Source of the DNA: a virus
Virus record (IMG/VR): IMGVR_UViG_3300032163_000110
Coordinates: 1 to 22,692 of that record
Strand: one strand, 5' to 3'
DNA: 22,692 bases
Shown here: in pieces, positions 10,896-19,472 of the stretch
How the letters are laid out: every line of letters begins with the position of its first letter
How positions within the stretch are numbered: position 1 is the first letter of the stretch
Notes under the pieces: generated by a model
The model's database searches: none
Told to the model about the DNA's origin: nothing
Seen by the model: only the letters and a program-made list of their open reading frames with translations
Program-made: the position numbers and the translations under genes

Positions 10896-12682
10896 TCCAG
10901 ATGCTCCTTTACCACAGCATAGTATATAGTTGCATCTGCTCCTAAAGCAGTCGACATCTGTAAGGTAATTTGGACATTCTCAGCCACAGCAGGAATACTG
11001 ATAATAATTCCTGGCTCGGCAGTAGTTCCAATATCAGCATCCAAGACTGTTTTCCTATCAATGGCTCTATAATTCGTACCGTCTATCTTTGTTTTGACAG
11101 CAAGGTAAAGTGAAACAAAACTGGCATCTGCCGCAACATTAGTCAAGTCAAGGTAAACTGAGTATTTCCTCCGAGTGGTCAAGGCTAAAGTCGTGGAGAA
11201 CAAGGCTGAAATGTCTATCTCAGTATTTGTGTATTCAGATGTATCCCAGTTGAAACTACCCTTCCAATCTGTGGCTGTCGGGACACCTCCGCCTGATAAG
11301 GCATCAATAGCAGCCTTAATCGCTACAAGAGTTTCCGTAGCCCAGCCACCACCTTTTATCGCTGCGAGGGTTGCCTCCAAAGCACCACTAGCAACAATGG
11401 TATCAGTCTTGGCTTTAATTGCATCTATGAGAAGGTCTAACCTACCTCCGTTTACCCAGTCTGTCTGGAGTTCACCAGTATCGGCTACAATGAGGGCTGT
11501 CTCGGCTTTTACTGTGTCTACCTTAGTTTCATTAGCATTAACCTCTGTTATGATGGAGTCCTTATCAGTAGTAAGTTCTGCTCTTGTCGGAGGGTCATAG
11601 TTTGATATGGCAGTAGCAACCTGAGCGGGAGTAGCCAGTAGTGCATGAGCAGCATCCATCTCTGCCTTTGTCGGACCTGCCGCAGTAATGGCGTTAGTTG
11701 TATTCTGTAGTGTAGTGATAGTGCCAGGTATAGTTGTCCCTGTATCTGTTAGAATATCACCTACTTCGGTATCCACAGCAGGAATAGCCGCTATCTCACT
11801 GTCAAGGTAGCCTGCGATTGTATCAAGTAATTCCCGAAGTGCCTCAAGGCTATCTGTATCCTGATTATAGGCAGGAGTTGTCAACTTCTGCATGGCATCT
11901 TCAAGAGTAGTGGCTAGGGCAGCGTTGTCCGTGCCTCTTTCTGTAATATAGTCAGCGGCTAGTAAGGCATTATCAGTTCCTCGCATTGCAGTTGTTGGAA
12001 TAGCTGCCACTAGGTCTTTAATTGCCTTGAGAGTCTCAGTTGACCAACCTCCACCCTTGATTGCTGTAAGAGTTGCTTCCAAAGCACCATTGACAGCGAG
12101 CATGGCAGAGTCTGTCCCTCTCATAGCGGTGGTAGGAATGAGGTCTACCAGAGCATCTACTACCTGTAGTTCTGTAACCAGTTGCTTGATATAAGCCATC
12201 AGGTAATCGGTGGTAGTGACTGCCCCATCCGCAGCAGCAGTGGCTTTAGTCCCTAGTGAAGCGAGTAAAGGATGGATAATCAGAACTATGTCCCCCACAG
12301 CTAGAGGCACAGTAAAGGCTGTATGCTGAAATGTTCCATCTGCCGTAGTATAGGCTACTACTGGAGTCTGCTCGCCCTCTGGTGCTGCACCATCTGCCTC
12401 AACTACATAAATCTCGTAGGGTGTTCCAGCTACAGGCTTAAAGAAACCTGTACCCTTACCAGCAAGGGTAGATACCTTAAAATGTGTAGTATCGGTATAG
12501 GTAGTAACAGGGGCCTCAAATGATAAACCATAGTCCTTTTCATTCAACTCGGTCTCCACATCAGCAGGCATCCCAGACAGACCATCAAGATTAATCTCAT
12601 CAGCCCCGGCATTTTCATGTCTAGTCGAGTGGTCATCTATCTTTACTTCAGTTGTAATGGTTCCCCAAGTATGTTTGCTCAT
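10892..12682 (-). CDS. Tail fibre with internal repeats (596 aa)
   Basis: The N-terminal part has HSTRHENAGADEINLDGLSG (18-37), a typical fibre start. Residues 60-140 form a beta domain. From about 150 to 460 the protein is low-complexity and Ala/Thr-rich, with repeated units: IPTTAMRGTD at 182-191 and 228-237, TERGTDNAALA near 247-257, and a longer unit (GALEATLTAIKGGGWSTETL...) at 199-227 and again at 433-461. The end (about 470-596) is a beta-rich domain ending in YYAVVKEHLE. This repeat style is common in phage tail fibres and appendages. It is the longest gene in the window, overlapping the neighbours by ATGA at both ends. Confidence 0.75.
   Translation of the reverse strand: MSKHTWGTITTEVKIDDHSTRHENAGADEINLDGLSGMPADVETELNEKDYGLSFEAPVTTYTDTTHFKVSTLAGKGTGFFKPVAGTPYEIYVVEADGAAPEGEQTPVVAYTTADGTFQHTAFTVPLAVGDIVLIIHPLLASLGTKATAAADGAVTTTDYLMAYIKQLVTELQVVDALVDLIPTTAMRGTDSAMLAVNGALEATLTAIKGGGWSTETLKAIKDLVAAIPTTAMRGTDNALLAADYITERGTDNAALATTLEDAMQKLTTPAYNQDTDSLEALRELLDTIAGYLDSEIAAIPAVDTEVGDILTDTGTTIPGTITTLQNTTNAITAAGPTKAEMDAAHALLATPAQVATAISNYDPPTRAELTTDKDSIITEVNANETKVDTVKAETALIVADTGELQTDWVNGGRLDLLIDAIKAKTDTIVASGALEATLAAIKGGGWATETLVAIKAAIDALSGGGVPTATDWKGSFNWDTSEYTNTEIDISALFSTTLALTTRRKYSVYLDLTNVAADASFVSLYLAVKTKIDGTNYRAIDRKTVLDADIGTTAEPGIIISIPAVAENVQITLQMSTALGADATIYYAVVKEHLE
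11300..11386 (-). repeat. Internal repeat unit, downstream copy, in the fibre gene
   Basis: It encodes residues 433-461 (GALEATLAAIKGGGWATETL...), the second copy of a 29-residue unit also present at 12002-12088. The two copies differ at a few residues, so the duplication is not recent or has been selected to vary. Confidence 0.7.
12002..12088 (-). repeat. Internal repeat unit, upstream copy, in the fibre gene
   Basis: It encodes residues 199-227 (GALEATLTAIKGGGWSTETL...). It is followed directly by the second IPTTAMRGTD block, so units of two different types are interleaved. Confidence 0.7.
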
Positions 12683-13563
12683 GTTACTGGTGTCCCTATA
12701 ATATATCGCTCAGTTCCATATTTATCTATATAACGCCAACCCGTTTCCACCACAGCAAATCTACCTGTTAGTTCGCTGAAAATGAAGAACGGATAACCAT
12801 TATTATTTACTCCATCTATTCCCCAGATAGTTGAGAAATTCCAACCCGCATCGGTGAATGTGGATTGTGTTTTCATTTGGGCGGTGGTCTTGCCAGTCCC
12901 GCCATCGCTGGCTGCCTGACCTGAAGTCTGAGTGTCCCAGAAGCAGTTAGTAATGTCTGTTGGGTTATCATTGCTCTGGCAGAAACCAGCATTGAAGGTA
13001 GCTCCTGATACAGCACCAGTGCAGTAGCAATCGTCTATTGTGCCGCCATTATTCCACTGGACAAAACCTGCCGCGTAGCTGGCACCCTGTCCAGCCACAC
13101 TGCATCTGCTAAAGCAGTTACTTATTGAACCCTGATTCCATTGGACAAAACCGCCAGCAAAACCGCCTAGAGTGCCAATCTTGACTGCGCCAGTTACAAA
13201 ACATTTAGAGAAACTGCCGGTGTTCTTATAGACCATACCAGCAATACTGGCTCCTGTCGTATCCAAACTAATCAATCCGAGGTCCTGAACTGCCCCATCA
13301 TTAACATTAAATAAAGCTGCTGCGGCATCATCTCTATTGATAAAAAGGCTACTGAGGACAAAGCCTTTGCCGTCAAGTTGGCCAGTGAAGTCCGCTGCCT
13401 GACCTATCGGATTGAAACCTAAGCCACTATTCCAACCAGATGTAGCAGAGGCATCAATATTAGAAGCCAACTCATAGTAGGCATCAAGGTCATCTTCCAT
13501 AGCCTGTAAATCATCTACATCTTGGATGATATATGGGTCTAAAAGAGTTCCGCTACCTGTCAT
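12679..13563 (-). CDS. GLUG-repeat beta-helix adhesin-like protein
   Basis: The N-terminus (GTLLDPYIIQDVDDLQAMED) is typical of the start of GLUG-motif proteins. Three repeats follow: AGGFVQWNQGSISNCFSRCS (137-156), AAGFVQWNNGGTIDDCYCTG (164-183) and NAGFCQSNDNPTDITNCFWD (191-210). The block CFWDTQTSGQAASDGGTGKT ending with TAQMKTQSTF is the usual end of such arrays in bacterial surface adhesins and secreted proteins. The motif forms a beta-helix-like solenoid. Here it is embedded between a hub-like gene and the fibre, so it is probably a tail-surface protein for host attachment. The last 40 residues (FAVVETGWRYIDKYGTERYI) form a small extra domain. Confidence 0.8.
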   Translation of the reverse strand: MTGSGTLLDPYIIQDVDDLQAMEDDLDAYYELASNIDASATSGWNSGLGFNPIGQAADFTGQLDGKGFVLSSLFINRDDAAAALFNVNDGAVQDLGLISLDTTGASIAGMVYKNTGSFSKCFVTGAVKIGTLGGFAGGFVQWNQGSISNCFSRCSVAGQGASYAAGFVQWNNGGTIDDCYCTGAVSGATFNAGFCQSNDNPTDITNCFWDTQTSGQAASDGGTGKTTAQMKTQSTFTDAGWNFSTIWGIDGVNNNGYPFFIFSELTGRFAVVETGWRYIDKYGTERYIIGTPVT

Positions 13564-15166
13564 CTACTGGTGCCCTCGCTTCTGTAGTAATATGCCACTT
13601 AGGGACAACGCCCCGATTGATATAATTTATAAGTTCATTCAATTTTTCTCTTAATGAAATGGCATTATCAATCATGATGTTTTGATTTGAATAAAGAGTT
13701 TTGATGTCATCAAGCATATCATTGATATAGTCAATGAGCCATTGAGGGATACCCGCACCTTCTGAGATGTATTTCCCAGAAGCCACCGCACCAATCGTTT
13801 GGGTATTCACCCGCCCGAAGCGGATGTTCATACTGAAATCGCCACTGCCGTCTATCTCTGGCGACTTGCAATTAAACTGAATATACTGGACATTCCCTAC
13901 CCTGCTATCGTCATTACGGGCATCGGTAACTTTAATGTAATCCCATATCTCTTGACCGCAGTTCAGGGGGGCTTTGATTGAGCCTCTTTCGGCATTGAGT
14001 TCGTATTGCCCAATCTTCGCTTCGGCTATGCTGGTACACTGAGCACTTGAAGTAACTCTCAGTTGAGTAGTATGTATCTTCTTTTTCAAGGCATAGCTGG
14101 TGGCACTGGTAGCATCGCCTTCGTATTGAGGCTGAATTTCGCCAGGAGTTCTGACTACCTCTTTATTCGGATTGACAAAGCGGTTTCTCAGAGCTTTAGC
14201 AAAAAAGGTGTGGTAGGTATCTACCAGCAGACGGTATTCATAATCGTATAATATACTCGTATAATCAGTTATAGGAACTAGGACATGGATTGCGCCATCG
14301 GCTTCAGCCCGCCTCTTGCAGCCGGTGTAGTTCAGCAGTTCCTGTATCTTGTCATCCCTGTTTTCATTTATATTGACAGAGAAGTAATCCTTCGGCTTGA
14401 AAGAGTCTATGAGAGAATCCTCGCCGTCATAGGTTACTGTGTAGCCCGTGTAATTGGTGTAGGGGTCTAGGGTAGCCCCCGCAATAGCACTGATTAAATC
14501 CTTGCAGGTATTGGTATCAGTATCTTCAACCTCGTAATCGTCTTCAGCCTCGTCGCCCGCCATATCGTTGGGGATTCCAGTGAGGTAAAGCCTGCATATT
14601 AGCTGCGTCTCGGAGGATATGAACTCCTGCCCTTCAACTCTGAGCGGTGCTCTAGGCGTATACTCATCGCCGGCATTGCCATCCATTTCCCAGGTAACTG
14701 TGCCATCGGTTACTCTGACTCCCAAATCAGTCGGCCAGGTTGGTTGGGTGGTAGCATGAGAGCTTCCCGCCACAACGCATTTATACTGGTAGCCGTTGAC
14801 AGTCGTGGGAATAACCACATCGGCAGCCGATACCCCTTTCACATAGGCTTTGTAAGCGGTATTCTTTACCCATGCACTGCGACTTATGCCAGTATGATAG
14901 CCGTAGTGGATAATCCCCTGATACTGCTCGAAGTTATCAGCAGAAACAGTGGAGTCAATAGCAAGGTCAGAGTTCTGGAGCAATACCTCGGCTACACCGT
15001 TATCCTCTTCTTCCGTGTGCTGGATTTGAAGGACACGGCTCCGGTCATAGCCCCTGGTCGTTTGCCCTGAGAGACTGAGGACTACCTTCCAGAGTTGTTC
15101 GTAGGCTGCCCCAGTAACGCCTGCTCCCTTCTGGTCAACTAAAAGAGTAGCTGATAAATCTATCAA
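13553..15166 (-). CDS. Tail hub-like protein (537 aa) with an inserted surface module
   Basis: It starts with TTG at 15166, with GGAGA about six bases upstream. The opening (TTRGYDRSRVLQIQHTEEED and AEVLLQNSDLAI) and the central IQELLNYTGCKRRAEADGAI resemble hub or tip proteins of phage tails, the class that includes gp27-like and Tal-like proteins. An insert at about 113-163 (YVKGVSAADVVIPTTVNGYQ, then TWPTDLGVRVTDGTVTWEMD) matches a short 'TWP-x-x-G-x-x-VTDGTVTW' module seen in many phage surface proteins. A C-terminal coiled coil (residues about 470-515) follows. It overlaps the GLUG gene by 11 bases. A hub role is the best fit but not proven. Confidence 0.65.
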   Translation of the reverse strand: MIDLSATLLVDQKGAGVTGAAYEQLWKVVLSLSGQTTRGYDRSRVLQIQHTEEEDNGVAEVLLQNSDLAIDSTVSADNFEQYQGIIHYGYHTGISRSAWVKNTAYKAYVKGVSAADVVIPTTVNGYQYKCVVAGSSHATTQPTWPTDLGVRVTDGTVTWEMDGNAGDEYTPRAPLRVEGQEFISSETQLICRLYLTGIPNDMAGDEAEDDYEVEDTDTNTCKDLISAIAGATLDPYTNYTGYTVTYDGEDSLIDSFKPKDYFSVNINENRDDKIQELLNYTGCKRRAEADGAIHVLVPITDYTSILYDYEYRLLVDTYHTFFAKALRNRFVNPNKEVVRTPGEIQPQYEGDATSATSYALKKKIHTTQLRVTSSAQCTSIAEAKIGQYELNAERGSIKAPLNCGQEIWDYIKVTDARNDDSRVGNVQYIQFNCKSPEIDGSGDFSMNIRFGRVNTQTIGAVASGKYISEGAGIPQWLIDYINDMLDDIKTLYSNQNIMIDNAISLREKLNELINYINRGVVPKWHITTEARAPVDDR

Positions 15167-15178
15167 GCGTTTCTCCTA

Positions 15179-16294
15179 CTATGGTAAGGTTATACTTGGA
15201 GCGACATCTCCCTCAAGCCTTTTTATCTCCGCTATGGCAGAGTCGTAATGCAGTTTGCCCCACTCCCACATATAGCGATAAGGATTGGGGCCGTAGTTAA
15301 TCTTGTTGATGTAGCTTCTGGCCTTGCTCATGGCAGCCTTGCCCGCTATCAAATCGGCACACAGTCCTTCGGATTGGAAGTCCAGCGTGTTGCTGATAAA
15401 GCGAACGGTAACATCATCAACTACCCCATCCGTCAGGGGTGGCCAGAAAGATATGTCGCTCTCCCCGCCAGTTAAAGTCCTTTGGTAATCGGCAACGTAG
15501 ATACCCCTGATGCCGTCTATCTTGAATGACTGCCCCTTTAGGATTACATCGCTGGCAGTCATATCATCCACATGAATTGAGATTGAGCCCGCAGCATAGC
15601 CAGCAACCAAGTCTATCTTGCCTAAGAGTGTCGTCAGTTTAGACAGCCAGTGCATTAGCTTAAAGTAAATCCAGACCTCATCGGCAGCATTGGCGTTCTT
15701 GGTATTGTCAGGTTCGGCATCAACTTTAAGTTTCAGGATATTCTGCTCCTGCATATTCCATTGCCCCCGTCTAAGAAAAGAGGGCGGGTCTTGAAGGATA
15801 GGATATTCAATCTTATCAATAGCAAGCCAGTCGAAAAGACGGCTGCCCAGTGCTCCATCAGGCTGCTGTCCAGCTTCAAGATTGATTTCCTTGCTGTCAG
15901 TGCAGCCTTTATTAAACATCTGGTAAGGCTCATTGCCGTCAGGGAAAGCATCTTTAGAGAGAGTCAGTTGAGTTGCGGAGACATACGCTGTTACCTGCGC
16001 CCAAGTTCTATCCTCGGAATTATAGACCCACTTCCCCACATCGCTGGAGAGGAACTGGTCGAGAGTGGTGTCAACTAGGGCATTAGCGGTATCGGTGGTG
16101 GCAGTCCCGGTCCGGCTCTCAAGGTTGAACTCAGCCTTGAAGATATAGGGGCGCAGTTGCCCGAACTCACGCAGTCCCTCGGTAATGGCAAGGTCTAGTT
16201 CTGTGGTGCTAAAGACAGCAGCTCCAGTATCTTGTAATTTTTGCAAAATCAAAGTTCGCATTGTCGAATAGGTTTCGGGATAAGGCATAACCAA
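15179..16294 (-). CDS. Phage adaptor-like protein (head-tail connection)
   Basis: The 371-residue protein opens with YSTMRTLILQKLQDTGAAVF and STTELDLAITEGLREFGQLR, a helical start found in phage adaptor (gp6-like or short-tail connector) proteins that bind below the portal. After it come beta-rich segments, and the C-terminal part (AAMSKARSYINKINYGPNPY) returns to helix. The length exceeds the typical 100-200 residues because of beta domains in the middle (about 60-300). It sits between a beta-helix protein and the hub-like protein. In a short-tailed phage this would bridge portal and tail nozzle. Assignment depends on the N-terminal pattern. Confidence 0.6.
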   Translation of the reverse strand: MVMPYPETYSTMRTLILQKLQDTGAAVFSTTELDLAITEGLREFGQLRPYIFKAEFNLESRTGTATTDTANALVDTTLDQFLSSDVGKWVYNSEDRTWAQVTAYVSATQLTLSKDAFPDGNEPYQMFNKGCTDSKEINLEAGQQPDGALGSRLFDWLAIDKIEYPILQDPPSFLRRGQWNMQEQNILKLKVDAEPDNTKNANAADEVWIYFKLMHWLSKLTTLLGKIDLVAGYAAGSISIHVDDMTASDVILKGQSFKIDGIRGIYVADYQRTLTGGESDISFWPPLTDGVVDDVTVRFISNTLDFQSEGLCADLIAGKAAMSKARSYINKINYGPNPYRYMWEWGKLHYDSAIAEIKRLEGDVAPSITLP

Positions 16295-16300
16295 CCTCCT

Positions 16301-17203
16301 TTATGTTCCTACTGGCAAGGTTGCTGTAACACCTTTATGGTTAAGTCCCCAAGTATTGGAATCGTCATTATTAAGGTCACGGAACGGGTTGTTAGCCATA
16401 TCGGTTATACCAAAGTTTGCTCTATTACCGTCAATATAGATACCGCTAGAACCATCGGCTAGGGTTATGGCCATACCCACAGTATTACTGGCACAACTAA
16501 ACCTATTATCAAGAATGGAGAAGTTACCAGCGTTTGCTCCAGCACTGATACCTAACGCAGTAACACAGGGGAAGACATTCCGTCTAATCATCCCTGCCGT
16601 CAGGTTGCCAATGTAGATGTTGGCAGTGGTAAACCCAGTTATGTCGTGCCTGCCAAATACACAGTCCTCAACGAGCAGGTATGGTTGGTCATAGTCAACC
16701 TTTATTCCATAGGCAGGTATATTCTGGGTATCAAACAAAACATTCCGAATGGTAACGCCAAAGTAACTATTCGTGCCACTGAACTCAATAATCCCACCTG
16801 TAGTCCCTGTTGATTTACAGCCGAGATATAGATTCTCAATGGTGACATAACCGGCGGCGATGGTTACGGTTGGAACATTTATAGTGGGAGAACCAAACCC
16901 TGAATCACTGAGCATACCACGACCTAGTAACCCTCTAAGTGTAACTCCAGGCACATCCATAGTAATGGTTAGAGTATCATTAGGACTGGAAGGTGAATCT
17001 CCTAAGATCTGAATTACATCCCCTTTATTTGCTGTGCATTTGTCCATTGCAGCGTTAATTGTGAGAAGTGGAGTCTCAGGTGTCAATCCAGAATAAGTAT
17101 CACTACCGCCACTACCCACATAAAATGTTTTGCCTGGAGTCCATACTCCAGTAAGTATGTTCCTTGCATTGCGTGCCATTAAGGCATTTCCTCTTTCAAT
17201 CAT
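16301..17203 (-). CDS. Right-handed beta-helix surface protein
   Basis: ATG at 17203 follows GGAGGT with a five-base spacer; MARN at 17179 could also start it. The 300-residue protein opens FYVGSGGSDTYSGLTPETPL, a classic parallel beta-helix start, with TINAAMDKC and GDVIQILGDSP. It then repeats strands such as VTIENLYLG, VTIRNVLFD, LLVEDCVFG, GMIRRNVF and FSILDNRFS, each about 20-30 residues apart. This is the beta-helix solenoid of phage tailspikes and pectate-lyase-like proteins. I see no clear catalytic site for polysaccharide cleavage, so it may be a binding or decoration protein rather than an enzyme. Confidence 0.78.
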   Translation of the reverse strand: MIERGNALMARNARNILTGVWTPGKTFYVGSGGSDTYSGLTPETPLLTINAAMDKCTANKGDVIQILGDSPSSPNDTLTITMDVPGVTLRGLLGRGMLSDSGFGSPTINVPTVTIAAGYVTIENLYLGCKSTGTTGGIIEFSGTNSYFGVTIRNVLFDTQNIPAYGIKVDYDQPYLLVEDCVFGRHDITGFTTANIYIGNLTAGMIRRNVFPCVTALGISAGANAGNFSILDNRFSCASNTVGMAITLADGSSGIYIDGNRANFGITDMANNPFRDLNNDDSNTWGLNHKGVTATLPVGT

Positions 17204-17229
17204 TTTAGACCTCCACTGTTATTTCCCAA

Positions 17230-17538
17230 TTAGTCGTAGTATTGAATTTTTAGAGTAGCCTCAGTAGATACTCTAATGAATTGGACAGCCTTCAGTACTG
17301 ACCGCCAGTTTTCTCTATTCGTCCAACTATCATAAGTTAGAACATCGCCTGGTTCAAGTAATATCCCTTCACTTGATGTAGGGGCAGTTCCATCTTCACG
17401 ATAGCGTACTTGGTCAGTCTCAACAGTGATGAGAGCACCCTTAGCAGCTGATGGAAGAGTAGGACTCGCATCACTAAGAAGAGAGACTGCCGTGCTGGAT
17501 ACAGTTAGTGTCGCATAATCTATTGGATTTTTGGGCAT
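17230..17538 (-). CDS. Small beta-rich phage structural protein (102 aa)
   Basis: ATG at 17538 follows AGGAGG with an eight-base spacer. The protein reads PIDYATLTVSSTAVSLLSDA, then GALITVETDQVRYREDGTAP and ILLEPGDVLTYDSW. This layout (a 'T-x-TVS-x-T-A-V-x-L' strand, a 'GA-x-ITVE-x-x-x-x-RYR-DG-x-AP' turn and a final strand) is seen in a family of small phage structural proteins next to capsid or tail genes, probably decoration or tail surface. Function not shown. Confidence 0.6.
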   Translation of the reverse strand: MPKNPIDYATLTVSSTAVSLLSDASPTLPSAAKGALITVETDQVRYREDGTAPTSSEGILLEPGDVLTYDSWTNRENWRSVLKAVQFIRVSTEATLKIQYYD

Positions 17539-17550
17539 TGTATTTACCTC

Positions 17551-17730
17551 CTACTTCCTTGGTTTCTTTATTGGCCCCGAAGCCATGTCCCTGAGTTCTT
17601 CCTCTGACATTGACACCATCATTTTGCGACATTCCTCTTCATGTTCGGGGGTGTCAAACTTTGGCTTACTACCTCGTTTCCACGATAGAGCCATTCCTGC
17701 CATCCTTTGTTGAGCCACTGAGTAAGGCAT
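17551..17730 (-). CDS. DUF3008-like small protein (59 aa)
   Basis: ATG at 17730 overlaps the previous stop as TAATG, and TAG lies at 17551-17553. The peptide begins MPYSVAQQRMAGMALSWKRG and has SMSEEELRDMASGPIKKPRK at the end. 'AQQ-x-x-AGMAL-x-x-KRG' followed by 'MSE-x-EL-x-x-MAS' is the pattern of DUF3008 proteins, small basic bacterial and phage proteins of unknown function. It is placed between a FmdB-like zinc ribbon and the beta-rich 102-aa gene. In other phages similar peptides sit near structural genes. Confidence 0.65.
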   Translation of the reverse strand: MPYSVAQQRMAGMALSWKRGSKPKFDTPEHEEECRKMMVSMSEEELRDMASGPIKKPRK

Positions 17731-18161
17731 TATCTCATTCCCTCCTTTGTTATTTGTTCAAGCAATTTTTTCCTCTTTCCTTCAGGTGCTTTCAAGGTTT
17801 CAGTAACCACATTCTGGAGAGCCACAGCAGCTAATCTTGGCTCGGCTTTCTTGACTCTCTCTTTCTCTTGGGCTATGGCTACTTCGGCAGTATAGTCAAC
17901 TTCCTCTTTCTCCAAAGCACCAAAGCTAGGAACAAGGATAGACATACCGCCAGTCTCCTCAGCACTAACAAGGCGACCTCTGGATTTACTGCCAAGACGC
18001 AACCTTTCCTTTTCGTGAATTATCGCTGGTGCTGGTGCCGATGGAATAAGTTTGCCTGTGCTTCCGCAATCAGGGCAGGAAGCCTTCCCCTGCATTACCA
18101 TCGGCTGTAACTTTTCAAAGCATAATCCGCATCTTAAACATTGATACTGATAAATCGGCAT
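17730..18161 (-). CDS. FmdB-like zinc-ribbon protein with coiled coil
   Basis: The N-terminus MPIYQYQCLRCG has C8 and C11, and CPDC at 29-32 completes a zinc ribbon, the FmdB family layout (MPxYxYxCxxCG...CPxCGS). FmdB-family proteins are small and of unclear function. Residues 60-80 are a polar linker, and the rest is a charged helix (YTAEVAIAQEKERVKKAEPR) with a basic C-terminal part. In a structural operon such a protein could be an assembly factor. It overlaps both neighbours by one base. Confidence 0.75.
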   Translation of the reverse strand: MPIYQYQCLRCGLCFEKLQPMVMQGKASCPDCGSTGKLIPSAPAPAIIHEKERLRLGSKSRGRLVSAEETGGMSILVPSFGALEKEEVDYTAEVAIAQEKERVKKAEPRLAAVALQNVVTETLKAPEGKRKKLLEQITKEGMR

Positions 18162-18418
18162 TATGAACCCCTTTGAAATGCTGGCAGAATCATATTAGTA
18201 GTCGGGACAGAATAGCCCAATCTTGTTGCTTCAGCAGTTATAGCCGATACAACCCTAGCTTTTATATCTGCTAGAGTATCACCCGCTATTATGCTTACCT
18301 GATTGGTGGTTTTATCAAAAGTGCCACCTAAGTGAAACAGAATCTCAAGATTCAAAGTTAGATAACCTGTATCCGTTTCAGGTTCAATACTTTCGATTTG
18401 AACAAAAGCCATAGCCAT
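18161..18418 (-). CDS. Small conserved-looking phage structural-operon protein (85 aa)
   Basis: The 85-residue product (MAMAFVQIESIEPETDTGYL...) has a strand-rich first half and an amphipathic helix (DTLADIKARVVSAITAEATR) in the second, ending ILPAFQRGS. It lacks a signal peptide and membrane span. I recognise the end pattern ('ADIKARV--AI-AEA-RLGY') from several phages but cannot name a family. It follows the collagen-like gene with a two-base gap and may be a chaperone or small tail component; both are guesses. Confidence 0.55.
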   Translation of the reverse strand: MAMAFVQIESIEPETDTGYLTLNLEILFHLGGTFDKTTNQVSIIAGDTLADIKARVVSAITAEATRLGYSVPTTNMILPAFQRGS

Positions 18419-18420
18419 AT

Positions 18421-19467
18421 CTATTTTACCCCCAGAGTTATTAAACCAAAAGTCGGGTCGGCTGCTCCGTCACCATCTATACCAACTAATCTAAGGAACA
18501 CATCAGCCTTAGCCCCTGCTGGAACATTAGTCCAACTTCCTACATTGGTCTTGTTGGCCGTTGCTGGCATCGTTACCGAGCAAAGGTCAACCCAAACTGA
18601 TTCATCAGTGGAGTATTGAACTTTAATCTTGGCATTGGCTACTGGTGCTACGCCCACTCTAGCAATTACCCTAGATTGTGTAGCAGCAGTCAGGTCAATT
18701 TTGGTTCTAGTATTAAGAACTGCCCTGAACTCAGTCAAGGCTGCGGGCATATTAGTCCAAGCTGATAAGGCAGCATCTTGCCAGAGAGTTACTAGGATTT
18801 GAGGAAAGCCATCAGCACCATCCGCTCCTGGAGTTCCAGTAGCACCCTGCTCCCCTTGTATCCCCTGGATACCCTGGTCTCCCGTATCCCCCTTTGCCCC
18901 AGTGTCTCCAGTATCACCTTTTACTCCTTGTTCTCCAGGAACTCCCTGATAACCTTGCTCACCTTGAACACCAGGAGTCCCATCATTCCCAGGTATCCCT
19001 TGAATACCTTGTAATCCAGTTTCCCCTTGTATTCCCTGTGTGCCATCAGCACCAGGCAATCCTTGCTCGCCCTGTATTCCCTGCTCGCCAGTAGCACCTG
19101 TGTCACCTTTTGCGCCAGGTTCACCCTGGTCGCCCTTGATACCTGGCGGGCCTTGTATGCCCTGGTCTCCCTGAATACCCTGAACGCCTTGAGCACCGTC
19201 TGCCCCTGGAAGTCCTTGCTCACCAGTGTCACCTTTCGGCCCAGGGAGTAACTCAATCGCTGCTAAAGCAGCAGCCAGTTCATCATCCATTGTGACTTCA
19301 AGCGGGATTGGTATTTCCCTATCATACTCGCTAGTAGAAGGGTTATACCTACACATTCTACCGGTAGTAGGATTGAGCCATATCCAGTCGTCTTGGTTGG
19401 CCTCTGTAACTACACTGCCCGATGGCATAGATTCACTGACTATCAATGTTCCGATTTGTATCGGCAT
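18421..19467 (-). CDS. Collagen-like fibre protein (348 aa)
   Basis: The product has an N-terminal adapter (1-75), then 48 uninterrupted Gly-X-Y triplets at residues 76-219, and a beta-rich C-terminal domain (about 225-348, including [20 protein letters not shown]). The triplets use mainly GDT, GEQ, GIQ and GAD, charged and Gln-rich, as in phage and bacterial collagen-like proteins; there are few prolines at Y. Such proteins form trimeric rods that carry a tip domain, so a host-recognition or decoration fibre is likely. The start has a AGGGGG site that lies inside one of two competing hairpins (19473-19507). Confidence 0.9.
   Translation of the reverse strand: MPIQIGTLIVSESMPSGSVVTEANQDDWIWLNPTTGRMCRYNPSTSEYDREIPIPLEVTMDDELAAALAAIELLPGPKGDTGEQGLPGADGAQGVQGIQGDQGIQGPPGIKGDQGEPGAKGDTGATGEQGIQGEQGLPGADGTQGIQGETGLQGIQGIPGNDGTPGVQGEQGYQGVPGEQGVKGDTGDTGAKGDTGDQGIQGIQGEQGATGTPGADGADGFPQILVTLWQDAALSAWTNMPAALTEFRAVLNTRTKIDLTAATQSRVIARVGVAPVANAKIKVQYSTDESVWVDLCSVTMPATANKTNVGSWTNVPAGAKADVFLRLVGIDGDGAADPTFGLITLGVK
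18808..19242 (-). repeat. DNA encoding the Gly-X-Y repeat block
   Basis: These 435 bases encode 48 consecutive Gly-X-Y triplets, so every third codon is GGN. The triplets differ from each other, with groups such as GDTGA/GDTGD/GAKGDT recurring, so the repeat has grown by unequal copying. Strand-slippage is expected to make this block variable in length among related phages. Confidence 0.85.
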
Positions 19468-19472
19468 ATCTA

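Noticed and set aside
11175-11600. Plus-strand 141-residue open frame opposite the fibre gene
   Set aside because: It is antisense to a repeat-rich, Ala/Thr-biased gene, which produces long complementary open frames by codon bias.
16301-17203. Calling the beta-helix protein a pectate lyase or depolymerase
   Set aside because: Strand periodicity supports the fold, but I could not see a catalytic acid set, so enzymatic activity is not claimed.
18921-19256. Alternative-frame 111-residue frame across the collagen repeats
   Set aside because: Repetitive GGN codons keep several frames open by composition. Only the Gly-X-Y frame has the flanking N- and C-terminal domains.
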